DNA from: Terriglobales bacterium
Lineage (GTDB): Bacteria; Acidobacteriota; Terriglobia; Terriglobales; Acidobacteriaceae
Direction of reading: 5' to 3'
Assembly (NCBI GenBank): GCA_035567895.1
Contig: DATMPC010000046.1
Span: 1 to 33,642, forward strand
Length of the DNA: 33,642 bases
Part shown: positions 22,127 through 30,104 of the stretch, piece by piece
Numbering within the stretch: position 1 is the first letter of the stretch
Layout of the letters: each line of letters opens with the position of its first letter
Translations under genes and position numbers: made by a program
The notes under the pieces: model-generated
What the model was told of the DNA's origin: nothing
Seen by the model: the letters and a program-made list of their open reading frames with translations, nothing else
Databases searched by the model: none

Positions 22127-23737
22127 ATGGAATGTTATTCGGAACAGATCATCTCTCTCTTCGTGGACGGTGAACTGGAGGTGGAGGAGGCGCAGCGCCT
22201 GCGAGACCATCTCGCCACCTGCCGGCGTTGCGGGCAATTGTTGGACGCATTGCGCGCTGAGAACCGTGTTCTGAGCGAAAGCCTGCAAGAGCTTCCGGAA
22301 GAAGCAGCCAGCCCGGCGAGCTTCCCCCGTTCGCCGTGGTCTTTGTCCTGGCGTGACGTAGCGATCGTAGCCGCGCTGCTGGCGCTAGGTTCGAAGGTTG
22401 CCGTTTGGATCGACAAGGTGAGTATTCCGCAAGCGCTGGAGTGGTTGAATCCCTTCAGCTTAAGCGGCGGCACCAACCTGTTCTTCAACCTTTCTTATTA
22501 CTTTGCGCACGGAGGTACTGCCATGCTGGGTGATTATGCTGCTGTCGTTGGGGAGAGGTTTTTGCTGTTGCTGTTGGTGGGCGGCGCATTGCTGCTGGGA
22601 CGCCGATGGTGGCTGCACCAACCCGGCCTGCGCCTGCTGATCGTGCTGCTTGCGTTGTCGTTGCCTGGCTTTGCCCTGGAGCGGCGTCACACGGACCTCG
22701 TCACGGTAGCGGCGAACGAAACTATTGACGACACCCTTTTGGCCTCCGGCAATATCATGCGCGTGGATGGCGTTGTGAATGGGGACTTGCTGGCTTTTGG
22801 CGGATCTCTTGAAGTGCGCGGCACGGTCAAGGGCGACTTGGTGAGTTTTACCAAGAGAACTGTGGTGAGCGGAACGGTGGAAGGCAACATTTACGACTTT
22901 TCGCATTCGCTCGACCTGGACGGGCAATTGCGCCACAACATGTATGCGCTGGTGCAATCCTTGCGTGTGAATGACGGAGGGCATGTGGGCGGCGGTATGG
23001 TGGTTGGCGCCGGCGACGTGAGCCTCGAGGGCGAGGTGAATCGCAGTGCGACCATGTTCGCGGGCAATCTCGATGTGAGCGGCAACGTCGGCCGCGAATT
23101 GTCCATGGCCGGGGATAACCTTACCCTGACTAACACCTCCAGAATCGGCGGTAACCTGAGCGCTCGCGTGCGCGACCTGAAAAACGTACACATCGCCGAC
23201 GGCGCAACCATTGTGGGAACGCGTGATATCCAGTTGCGCGTAAGGCAGAGCCCTTTCACGCGCCCCAGATTCTACTTCTACCACGCTGTCTGGCTCGCTG
23301 CCGCCATGCTGGTGGCATGGTTGGGCCTGGTTCTGTTTCCCGGCTTCTTCCAGGCCAGCACACACGCAGTGGCCTCAGGCTGGCGCAGCCTCGGGCTTGG
23401 AGTTGGAGTTCTGGCCGGCGTGCCCGTGGCTATAGTCGTGACCGCCATCACGCTGGTTGGCATTCCGGCCTCGCTCATGTTGCTCGCGTTGTATCTGGCC
23501 GCGATCTACCTGGCAAAGGTTTGGGTGGGAGCATTCCTGGGGCAGATACTTCTGAAGCAAGCCGTGCCGACTAAGAGCGATTGGCTGCTGGGACTACTGG
23601 TTGGCCTGCTGATCCTCACCATCGTCGAGTTCGTTCCATATCTTGGCGGGTTGGTTCACCTGGGTGTGGTGTGCCTGGGTTTGGGAGCGTTTGCCTGGCA
23701 GCTTTATCGGGTTTCACGACCGGCAACCACGGCCTAG
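22127..23737 (+). CDS. Anti-sigma factor fused to membrane segments and a bactofilin-like beta-helix
   Basis: 536 residues. The start at 22127 has AGGAG nine bases upstream; a GTG at 22121 overlapping the sigma stop is possible. Residues 1-40 form a zinc-finger anti-sigma domain (Cys3, then His28-x3-Cys32-x2-Cys35 in HLATCRRC). Hydrophobic helices follow at about 75-95, 125-160 and 165-183. From about 190 to 360 comes a parallel beta-helix of the bactofilin/polymer-forming type, seen as repeating turns (VDGVVNGDLLAFGGSLEVRG, TVEGNIYDFSH, VSGNVGRELSMAG, RIGGNLSARV). The last 160 residues hold four or more membrane helices. The expected job is to hold the adjacent sigma factor inactive until an envelope signal reaches the beta-helix. 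The stop codon lies in a REP unit. Confidence 0.85.
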   Translation: MECYSEQIISLFVDGELEVEEAQRLRDHLATCRRCGQLLDALRAENRVLSESLQELPEEAASPASFPRSPWSLSWRDVAIVAALLALGSKVAVWIDKVSIPQALEWLNPFSLSGGTNLFFNLSYYFAHGGTAMLGDYAAVVGERFLLLLLVGGALLLGRRWWLHQPGLRLLIVLLALSLPGFALERRHTDLVTVAANETIDDTLLASGNIMRVDGVVNGDLLAFGGSLEVRGTVKGDLVSFTKRTVVSGTVEGNIYDFSHSLDLDGQLRHNMYALVQSLRVNDGGHVGGGMVVGAGDVSLEGEVNRSATMFAGNLDVSGNVGRELSMAGDNLTLTNTSRIGGNLSARVRDLKNVHIADGATIVGTRDIQLRVRQSPFTRPRFYFYHAVWLAAAMLVAWLGLVLFPGFFQASTHAVASGWRSLGLGVGVLAGVPVAIVVTAITLVGIPASLMLLALYLAAIYLAKVWVGAFLGQILLKQAVPTKSDWLLGLLVGLLILTIVEFVPYLGGLVHLGVVCLGLGAFAWQLYRVSRPATTA

Positions 23738-23916
23738 TACCGTTCGCGGTAGCGAATGGGTGAGTCTGGAGTCAGTACCGTCCGCGGTAGCGGATGGGTG
23801 GGTCTGGAGTCAGTACCGTTCGCGGTCGGGGTCCCCAGCAACTCGGTGTTGTTGCTGGGGTGAGGGTAGCGAATGGGTGAGTGTGGTTGTCAACCTCAGG
23901 TATCTCTCCGCCCTGA
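23735..23916 (+). repeat. REP-like cluster 2 with a nested hairpin
   Basis: Three units at exactly 38-bp spacing (AGTACC at 23736, 23774 and 23812). Stems are TTCGC-ggta-GCGAA, TCCGC-ggta-GCGGA and, in the third, the same stem interrupted in its loop by an insert of about 40 bp that holds the perfect hairpin CCCCAGCAAC-TCGGTGTT-GTTGCTGGGG (23833-23860). The 22-bp end sequence shared with 21387-21408 closes the cluster. The first unit contains the TAG stop of the anti-sigma gene. Confidence 0.8.
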
Positions 23917-24181
23917 TCGCCCCTCTTCTGAGACGGTGAAAGCTGAGCTGCGACGAGATTCGCTCGAAAGTCATGTCGAGATAAATCCCCACGCGCAGTA
24001 TACAACCGCCTTTTCGGTGAAGTGCCAATATGGGATTAGACAGCAAGTCGATTTGGCCCGGACAATCCGGTGTGAACAGGTTGGATCGAAGCGTCTGGAA
24101 AGAATTCTGAACTAAGTCAGCCGGAGAGGACATCGTGCTGGCTGGACAAACTCCACCGGCACATAGGATTCTTAAGTGCCC
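23917..24181. other. Intergenic stretch without recognised gene
   Basis: About 265 bp after REP cluster 2. Nothing recognisable on either strand apart from a possible weak ribosome site AGGA before the next gene. Confidence 0.5.
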
Positions 24182-24895
24182 ATGAAGAGCATCGACCAGG
24201 AATGGCGGGAGCTCACCGAACTTTACTCGCAGATGAGTGAAGGCGAGCTGCAGGCACTGGCCAACGAAGCCTACGACCTTACCGACATGGCGCGAGATGT
24301 GCTGCGCGGCGAGATCTCGCGGCGCGGCCTGCACATGCAACTCCAGGATCAGCCCGCGCCAACCGAAGTCGACCAGAACTACGCGCCCTCAGCCGAGTTC
24401 GATCCAGCCGAGTTGGATTTGGTACCCTTCGGCCGAGTCTTCGACATAGATGAGGCGCGAAGGATCAAGAGCATCTTCGCTAATGGAGGGGTATTGTCCT
24501 ATTTTGGTCCCGACCACGTGGAGAATGTCGAGGAACTCAAAGCCGCCTTCGACGCCGAGAAGGCAGAGTCGCTCAAGCGCGGATTCGAAGTGGGAATTGA
24601 GTACAGCGTCCCGCGAAAATACCGCGACCAGGCGTTTCGAGTCCGGGCCAATGCCGCGCAGGAAACCCCAGCGGATGCCGATCCCGCCGATGACGCGGAC
24701 TTAGTTGCCCTATGTCCCCGTTGCCATGCTTCCGACATTACCTTCCAGGGCCTCGACACCGAAGAAGGCGCCGATCCGGATGTCGATTCAAAATACAACT
24801 GGAGCTGCGACGCCTGCGGGTATCAATGGAAAGACGATGGCGTGGAAGAAGAGGGAAAAGTGGCATTCCCAGCCTCCGAAAATCACGGGGAGTAG
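24182..24895 (+). CDS. DUF2007-like domain protein with C-terminal zinc ribbon
   Basis: About 237 residues, cytoplasmic and acidic. An N-terminal helical part (WRELTELYSQMSEGELQALA ... ARDVLRGEISRRGL) is followed by a segment (about 80-155: FGRVFDIDEARRIKSIFANG, then VPRKYRDQAFRV) resembling the small 'putative signal-transducing' DUF2007 fold. The C-terminal part has two cysteine pairs, CPRC and CDAC, spaced as in a zinc ribbon, with YNWSCDACGYQW. The role is unknown; nucleic-acid or protein binding is plausible. A GTG two codons upstream (24176) is the other possible start. Confidence 0.7.
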   Translation: MKSIDQEWRELTELYSQMSEGELQALANEAYDLTDMARDVLRGEISRRGLHMQLQDQPAPTEVDQNYAPSAEFDPAELDLVPFGRVFDIDEARRIKSIFANGGVLSYFGPDHVENVEELKAAFDAEKAESLKRGFEVGIEYSVPRKYRDQAFRVRANAAQETPADADPADDADLVALCPRCHASDITFQGLDTEEGADPDVDSKYNWSCDACGYQWKDDGVEEEGKVAFPASENHGE

Positions 24896-24939
24896 AGCAC
24901 CCTCTCTCTCGGTTCACCGCTAGAAGCAAACTCAAAGAC

Positions 24940-24957
24940 GGGGCATCCGGCTTCTCC
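24940..24957 (-). repeat. 18-bp dispersed repeat, copy 1
   Basis: Its reverse complement GGAGAAGCCGGATGCCCC is identical to 29787-29804, and weaker similarity continues about 30 bp beyond in both places. It lies between two genes here and at the break of an IS110 gene there. Confidence 0.55.
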
Positions 24958-25021
24958 CCGTGAGTGCAAGCTCCCACCGTGTGCGCGTTCTACTAACATT
25001 GAACCCTGGAGGTACTCGCGA

Positions 25022-26218
25022 ATGTACCGCCTGTTTTTCGCATGCGTTGTACTCGGTAGCTGGGCGCAGGCGCAAGTCGAAGCGCACTTCTCTTTGCCAA
25101 AAGAGGAATATGCAGCCGGGGAACCGGTCTTGCTGGAATACACGGTTCGCAACGCCGGCGCGCAGCCGATTAGAATTCTTTCGGCGACTCCAAACACCTT
25201 TTGTTCAGGCTACGTGGTCAAGGTCAATCGCACAGATGTAACCGAACCACACGGATGCGGCGGAGGTATGTCGGGTGGATCATGTCTCTCAAGTGGGCGC
25301 CCACTCAAGCCAGGAGAGTCAGTTACAGAACATTTCATGGTGAATGATCACGACCAGATGCGAACTCCTGGCTTCTATCGCATCAGCGCCATCCGGGAGC
25401 TGCCAACGTCAGTGGAGTCCGATCTAACAGCGTTGTATTCAGGCCCGAAGGTCAAGACCTCCGCAGAGTTCGACGTGGAAGTCGTAGAGGCGGAAGCGCG
25501 GCATGTGCGAAGCATTCTGCTGCCATACTTTGCCGATCTCAGTAGCGATGACTGGCAGCGGCGCAGCACGGCAGAACAGGTAGTTGGAACGCTGTCTTCT
25601 CCAGCCGTGGAAGACCTGGTTCTGCGATTGCACGACAATCCTCGGACCAAAGACATCGCAGTGCGAGCGCTCGCGGCCGTGAACACGCCGGCGACAAGAA
25701 AACAGTTGGCAGAGATAGCGCTCAGCAATGGGCAGGACAGGTTCTCAGAATATGCCAGGTTCTCAGCAGCGAGTGCGCTGGGCGGGAGCGGAGATCGAAG
25801 CTATTGGCCGCTGCTGCGCGACCTGGCTGCGCGCCAGCCACCTGGGCAAGCCGGCGGACTGATTTCGTCCGCCGCACGACTCGGCGGCGAAGAAGCACTG
25901 CCGTGGCTGCGCGACCTGTTGCGCTCCCCTGATGTGAAGATCAAAGCCGATGCAGTTTTCCCGTTGGCGTTGACGGGCTCTCGGCAAGCGGCTCCCCTGC
26001 TGATCGACATGCTTGGAGACGACGAGGAGCACATCCCGGAAGCCGCCCAGAATGCGCTTGTGCAGCTTACCCATCACGCCTTCAATCCCAAACAGATCGT
26101 TCCGTCCGACACGGCCGCCGCCCACGCCGCCTGGATCCGCTGGTGGTCGCGCAACGCAGAATCCGCCCCGATCTATAAGCCCGGCGAATATTGCGGGAAC
26201 GCTGCACCGCTGGAGTGA
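25022..26218 (+). CDS. Secreted HEAT-repeat protein, paralogue 1
   Basis: 398 residues. Signal peptide (MYRLFFACVVLGSWAQAQ), then an Ig-like beta domain (about 20-155: EEYAAGEPVLLEYTVRNAGA, PNTFCSGYVVKV) and HEAT-type alpha-helical repeats (about 165-350; for example RRSTAEQVVGTLSSPAVEDL, SARLGGEEALPWLRDLLRS, DVKIKADAVFPLALTGSRQA, APLLIDMLGDDEEHIPEAAQ). The C-terminus ends WIRWWSRNAESAPIYKPGEY followed by CGNAAPLE. Paired cysteines suggest disulfides. A strong ribosome site (GGAGG) fixes the start. A paralogue with the same layout and tail is at 30105-31262. It is probably a periplasmic protein-binding scaffold of unknown role. Confidence 0.8.
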   Translation: MYRLFFACVVLGSWAQAQVEAHFSLPKEEYAAGEPVLLEYTVRNAGAQPIRILSATPNTFCSGYVVKVNRTDVTEPHGCGGGMSGGSCLSSGRPLKPGESVTEHFMVNDHDQMRTPGFYRISAIRELPTSVESDLTALYSGPKVKTSAEFDVEVVEAEARHVRSILLPYFADLSSDDWQRRSTAEQVVGTLSSPAVEDLVLRLHDNPRTKDIAVRALAAVNTPATRKQLAEIALSNGQDRFSEYARFSAASALGGSGDRSYWPLLRDLAARQPPGQAGGLISSAARLGGEEALPWLRDLLRSPDVKIKADAVFPLALTGSRQAAPLLIDMLGDDEEHIPEAAQNALVQLTHHAFNPKQIVPSDTAAAHAAWIRWWSRNAESAPIYKPGEYCGNAAPLE

Positions 26219-26763
26219 GTGGTTAGGCTCGAAGGTACGACCGTAACCACTTCATCACGTCGAAAATCGGAACAGACGGCTCCCGTCTTCCGTTGAGCCA
26301 GATGGGAAATGTTCAGTGCGGTTACGGGGTTTCCTAAGATAGGGCAGGTCAGGCTGTCCCCTTTTGGTCCTGTCCGCCGCCAGGTCGCCTGCCTCGGCGT
26401 CAGGTTGATTTTGCGGAGCGGGGGATCTGCTGTTTTCGCGGACTTCAAAAAGCAGATCCCCTCGATCGCAACCCCAATAAAAAAATTGGCTGATGCGACA
26501 TTGAGGCGATCGAAGGAACTCCACACCGGACGTTCACCACGGGCCACCACGTCGGGGCGCCGTTCCTTCGTAGGCGCTCGCAGCGCAGGGATGACAAGGG
26601 CACTCCCAACGTGTGGCCGAGCTGCCTAGCTTTATAGCCGCCCCGCAGCTCCTTCGCAAAGGGTATAGGGATGACAATGTGGGGAGTTTCCTTTCTTGGT
26701 CGAGGACTCGGGGAATCAAAAGAGAGAATCCCTTATTGGGAAACCCGCTTCCGCGATTCTCGC
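26219..26763. other. Repeat-rich intergenic region
   Basis: 545 bp without a gene. It contains the inverted repeat GGGGATCTGCT/AGCAGATCCCC (26421-26461) and two pieces ending GGGATGACAA (about 26568-26603 and 26650-26683) of the short-repeat style also seen at 254-290. Confidence 0.7.
26421..26461. repeat. Inverted repeat GGGGATCTGCT / AGCAGATCCCC
   Basis: A perfect 11-bp stem around a 19-base loop. The sequence is of the AGCAGATCCC intergenic type and may act as a transcription end for the HEAT gene, although no T-tract follows. Confidence 0.6.
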
Positions 26764-29253
26764 TTACTCGCGTCTTAGCGCTGTCATGGGATCGACCTGG
26801 GCGGCGCGCATGGCGGGAGCAGCCGCCGCACACAGGGTGACGATTATCGTAAACAGCGCGGCTGCGCCGTAGATGGAAGGGCTGCTTGGGCTCACACGCA
26901 CGAGCGATGTCGATGCCAGTCGCGCCAGCGCCAACGCGAGCACTGAGCCAATCACCAGGCCGGGAACGGCCAGACCCAGGCTTTCGCCGACGATCAGTCG
27001 CAGTACATCGGGATGCTTCGCTCCCAACGCCATGCGGATGCCAATCTCGTTTGTGCGACGGGCGACTGAGTATGCCATGACGCTGTAGAGGCCGACCGCA
27101 GCGAGAAGCAGCGCGATGGAGCTGAGCGTGCCCAGGAGACTAGCGGCAATCCTCTGCGGGAACAGCGACCCGGCAATGTACTCTTCCAGCGGCATGGCAT
27201 TGAAGACCGGCACGGCCGGATCGATTGCACGAGCTTCCCGCCGCAGGGCTGCAACAGCGTCATTCAGCGGAGCCTGCGATCGCACAAAGAACTTCAGGCC
27301 CATTTCAGGACGGTAAACCTGTTGGATTGGGACGTAGAAATACGGAGGAGGGTTTTCCGTGAGCCGATAGATTTTGCTATCTTCGACGATGCCCACGATT
27401 GTGAACCACCTGCCCCAACCCTGAACCTGCTGTCCCAGAGGATTGCGATTAGGAAGGAACCGACGGACAAACTCCTGCGAGACGATCATCACGTTGCCCG
27501 TATCCATCAACGCTCCACCGACGTCCGGCGCGAGCTTCCCCGTAGGTCCATCTTGCCAATTGAAGTCGCGGCCCTCGATTAACGGAATTTTCATCGCATC
27601 GAAGTAGCCCGGAGCGATCAGATTGCGATAGATCTTCATGTTCTCGCCCGAAGCAGGAACGTATCCCTTAATCTTCAGGTCTTCCCAGGAACCTGCGGAG
27701 ACGCTGAGGGGGATGTAGTCTCCGTAACTGACGGCTTGCGCTCCCGGCTGCTTCTCCAATGCCTCGCGCAGACGGCGGCAGAAGGCGTCGGCTTGCGCGG
27801 CGTCGTAACCCGCAGCCGATAAGCTCATTTCGGAAATTGCTACGTGGCTCGGATCGAAGCCAGGCTGGATCGCTCGCGCGAGCTGGAAGCTGCGAACGAA
27901 GAACCCGGCGCCAATCAGCGCGACCACCGCGAGCGCCACTTCAGCCGTGACAAAGAAGCCACGAACGCGTTGAGAGCGAACGCTGGCCATGGCCGTTCGT
28001 CCAGCTTCTTTCAGCATGTCGTTCGATTCGCTCCATGCCGACTGAATCGCCGGAGCGAGGCCGGCAATCACAGAAACCAAAAGCGTGAGCGCCACAGCAA
28101 ATAGCAGCACGCCGGCATTCATTGGCGGCCGCACCAGATTGGGCGCCGACGCCGAAGGCACCAGCCAGCGCAGCCCGTCGCCGAGCCAGCCCGCCAGCAA
28201 CAAACCGGCGATGGCCCCGCCGCTCGCAACCAGCAGACTTTCGGTGAGAAGCTGGCGCGCGAGGCGCGAGCGCCGTGCTCCCAGGGCCAGACGAATGCTG
28301 AGTTCCTTTTGCCGGCTGGCCGCGCGCACCAGCAGCAGGTTTGCCACATTGGCGCATGCGATCAGCAGCACGACTCCGCAGGCGGCGATAAGAATGCCAA
28401 GCGGAGCGATCAAGGAATCTGAAATCCCATAATGGGACTTCCACAGCGGCAACAGCGTGGCGCTCATCCCGTCGCTCGTGTCGGCGTTGACATGATCCAT
28501 ATAGCGGGCGAAGTTCTGGACCTCGTCGCGTGCTTGGGCCAAAGAAACGCCAGGAGAGAGGCGCGCAAGTACGCGAAACATTCGATCTTTTCGGTCGCGC
28601 AGCATCCACTCTCCGCCCGGGGTGAGTTGTCGCAGCATGCTCGCCGGAACCCACATGTCGAAGGCCAGTCCCGGCATCGAGCCCACGAAATCTCTGGGAG
28701 CCACGCCGATGATCTGGTACTGGTTGCGGTTGATTCGCAGCGTGCTGCCAAGGACAGCAGGGTCAGAGCGATACTGGTTTTTCCAAAGCTGATAGCTGAT
28801 CACCACGATGGGATGAGCGTTTTGCTCGTCAGCGCGCTCCTCACGCGAAAAGAAGCGGCCGATAAGCGGCTTCACTCGCAAGAGGTCGAAGTAGTTTCCC
28901 GAAACGGCCTCACCCCAGTTGCGCTCTACGTTCTTGTCGTCGCCGACGGCAAGGGCCATGGGAGCGGTAACGCTCATAGATTCCGTGGACTTTACGTTGT
29001 CGCGAATGTCGCGAAAGTCCAGGTAGGAGGTGGGTACCCACTCGCCGGAAGGAGTCAGGCTCTCGAGCGCGACCACACGATTCGGATCGCCAGTTCCGGG
29101 AAGCGTGTTGACCAGCACTGCCTGTATCCACGTATAGACGCTCGTGGTGGTTCCAATGCCGATGCCAACGGTAAGAATCGCTACCGCCGCGAATCCTGGG
29201 TTTTTGCCCAACATTCGCAGGCCGGACTTCAAGTCGTTCCACAAGGCTTCCAT
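26764..29253 (-). CDS. MacB-like ABC-type permease (ADOP family)
   Basis: 829 residues, large inner-membrane permease. Order: N-terminal helix at about residues 20-45 (GFAAVAILTVGIGIGTTTSV), first MacB periplasmic core domain (about 50-270), three helices of an FtsX domain (IACANVANLLLVRAASRQKE, VASGGAIAGLLLAGWLG), a central linker, a second periplasmic domain (about 480-690), and a second FtsX domain ending in MRAAQVDPMTALRRE. This duplicated layout without its own ATPase is typical of the acidobacterial ADOP group. No ABC ATPase or membrane-fusion gene is next to it, so its partner is elsewhere or absent. The start at 29253 follows GGAG. Confidence 0.9.
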   Translation of the reverse strand: MEALWNDLKSGLRMLGKNPGFAAVAILTVGIGIGTTTSVYTWIQAVLVNTLPGTGDPNRVVALESLTPSGEWVPTSYLDFRDIRDNVKSTESMSVTAPMALAVGDDKNVERNWGEAVSGNYFDLLRVKPLIGRFFSREERADEQNAHPIVVISYQLWKNQYRSDPAVLGSTLRINRNQYQIIGVAPRDFVGSMPGLAFDMWVPASMLRQLTPGGEWMLRDRKDRMFRVLARLSPGVSLAQARDEVQNFARYMDHVNADTSDGMSATLLPLWKSHYGISDSLIAPLGILIAACGVVLLIACANVANLLLVRAASRQKELSIRLALGARRSRLARQLLTESLLVASGGAIAGLLLAGWLGDGLRWLVPSASAPNLVRPPMNAGVLLFAVALTLLVSVIAGLAPAIQSAWSESNDMLKEAGRTAMASVRSQRVRGFFVTAEVALAVVALIGAGFFVRSFQLARAIQPGFDPSHVAISEMSLSAAGYDAAQADAFCRRLREALEKQPGAQAVSYGDYIPLSVSAGSWEDLKIKGYVPASGENMKIYRNLIAPGYFDAMKIPLIEGRDFNWQDGPTGKLAPDVGGALMDTGNVMIVSQEFVRRFLPNRNPLGQQVQGWGRWFTIVGIVEDSKIYRLTENPPPYFYVPIQQVYRPEMGLKFFVRSQAPLNDAVAALRREARAIDPAVPVFNAMPLEEYIAGSLFPQRIAASLLGTLSSIALLLAAVGLYSVMAYSVARRTNEIGIRMALGAKHPDVLRLIVGESLGLAVPGLVIGSVLALALARLASTSLVRVSPSSPSIYGAAALFTIIVTLCAAAAPAMRAAQVDPMTALRRE

Positions 29254-29710
29254 TGGTCGCTCCAACACGAGTCTATGCTTCTGGTGCAGGTTTGGGTCCA
29301 GTTGCGCTTCCACGGCAATGCATTGATTACGCGAGAATTAGCAAGGCATCGAAGGCACAATGGTGTTCGTGGACGGATACAAATGACCAGATTCGGACAA
29401 CGATGGGATTGATGGGAAGCCAGGCTGCGCTACAGGGATACCGCGCCTCTTTCAAGAAGTAGGTTGGCCGATCAGTAGCTCCGAATGCCGTATTCTTGTA
29501 GTCCACGAGCGCAAAGAAGTGCGCACGAAATTCGAAAAACGAATCACAGGACGATTTTCGTAGAAGAGCCAGGATAGTGCATTTAAGACTGGAAGCATCC
29601 CGGGAGATCCCTCGCGGGGGACCGCTTTGATCGTATAACGACGACGCTCCAAACACTCCTGAGTAGACTGAGCTTGTATAACCAGGGAGCTCGGGAGGAA
29701 GGAGCCAGTC
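29254..29710. other. Intergenic stretch upstream of the permease and IS110 remnant
   Basis: 457 bp. Open frames on the reverse strand reach 86-140 codons but show no motif that I recognise and no ribosome site. The last 60 bp before 29711 include the strong ribosome site of the IS110 fragment. Confidence 0.5.
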
Positions 29711-29793
29711 ATGATGATTATAGGCAGTGATTTTCATCCGAGCTTTCAACAGTTAGCCATGTTGGACACGGAAACGGGAGAGATAGTGGAGAA
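29711..29793 (+). pseudogene. IS110-family transposase, N-terminal remnant
   Basis: The first 27-28 codons read MIIGSDFHPSFQQLAMLDT followed by TGEIVEK, the typical start of the DEDD transposase of IS110 elements, including the first catalytic Asp in GSDFH. The rest is gone: an 18-bp dispersed repeat begins at 29787 and the frame ends in hairpin-repeat DNA. A good ribosome site (AAGGAG) still precedes the ATG. It is inactive. Confidence 0.8.
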
Positions 29794-29804
29794 GCCGGAT
29801 GCCC
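29787..29804 (+). repeat. 18-bp dispersed repeat, copy 2
   Basis: GGAGAAGCCGGATGCCCC, identical to the complement of 24940-24957. It marks the point where the IS110 reading frame is lost. Confidence 0.55.
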
Positions 29805-29840
29805 CGGCCTTCACTTTGTTTTCGCTGACGGACCCACCAG

Positions 29841-30030
29841 GTGGGTGCCCTACTCTCCGTCCGCCACGGCGGAGAGGGTGGACTGCGGTGAAGTATGCAA
29901 CTCTGGGTTGAGGTTTTCGATTTGTATAATTTCCGCAAACGGGAATATCCAAGCAGTTCCGAGCAAGGCATGCCGGCAGCATGTTAGCCCACCCTCTCCG
30001 CCGCGGCGGACGGAGGGATGGGGCACACCC
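29841..30030. repeat. Inverted pair of GTGCCCCA-type hairpins
   Basis: 29841-29881 reads GTGGGTGCCCTACTCTCC, an inner CCGCC-ac-GGCGG, then AGAGGGTGG. 29988-30030 is the same unit in reverse (CCCACCCTCTCCGCC, GGCGGACGGAGGG, ATGGGGCACACCC). About 106 bp separate them, including a TATAAT at 29935-29940 without a good -35. No gene is seen between them. Confidence 0.65.
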
Positions 30031-30090
30031 TCTTCTTAGGTTCAGTAAGGGAAAGCAGAACTAAGGCCAGGGACCCGGCACTGACCCGCG

Positions 30091-30096
30091 TACAAT
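30091..30096 (+). promoter_or_regulatory. -10 element of HEAT paralogue 2 (leaderless-type)
   Basis: TACAAT ends eight bases before the proposed GTG start at 30105, with no Shine-Dalgarno sequence in between. Confidence 0.4.
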
Positions 30097-30104
30097 CGAC
30101 ACTC

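Noticed and set aside
22460-23365. 301-codon reverse-strand open frame inside the anti-sigma/bactofilin gene
   Set aside because: It is a shadow of the beta-helix coding region, rich in His/Gln/Ala as expected from the complement, with no recognisable motif.
28432-29412. Long open frame (326 codons) on the forward strand inside the permease gene
   Set aside because: It is the antisense of a clearly recognisable permease and shows no domain or ribosome site.
29452-29712. Reverse-strand frames of 86 and 140 codons upstream of the IS110 remnant
   Set aside because: No domain, start signal or conserved motif; both overlap the IS110 start on the other strand.
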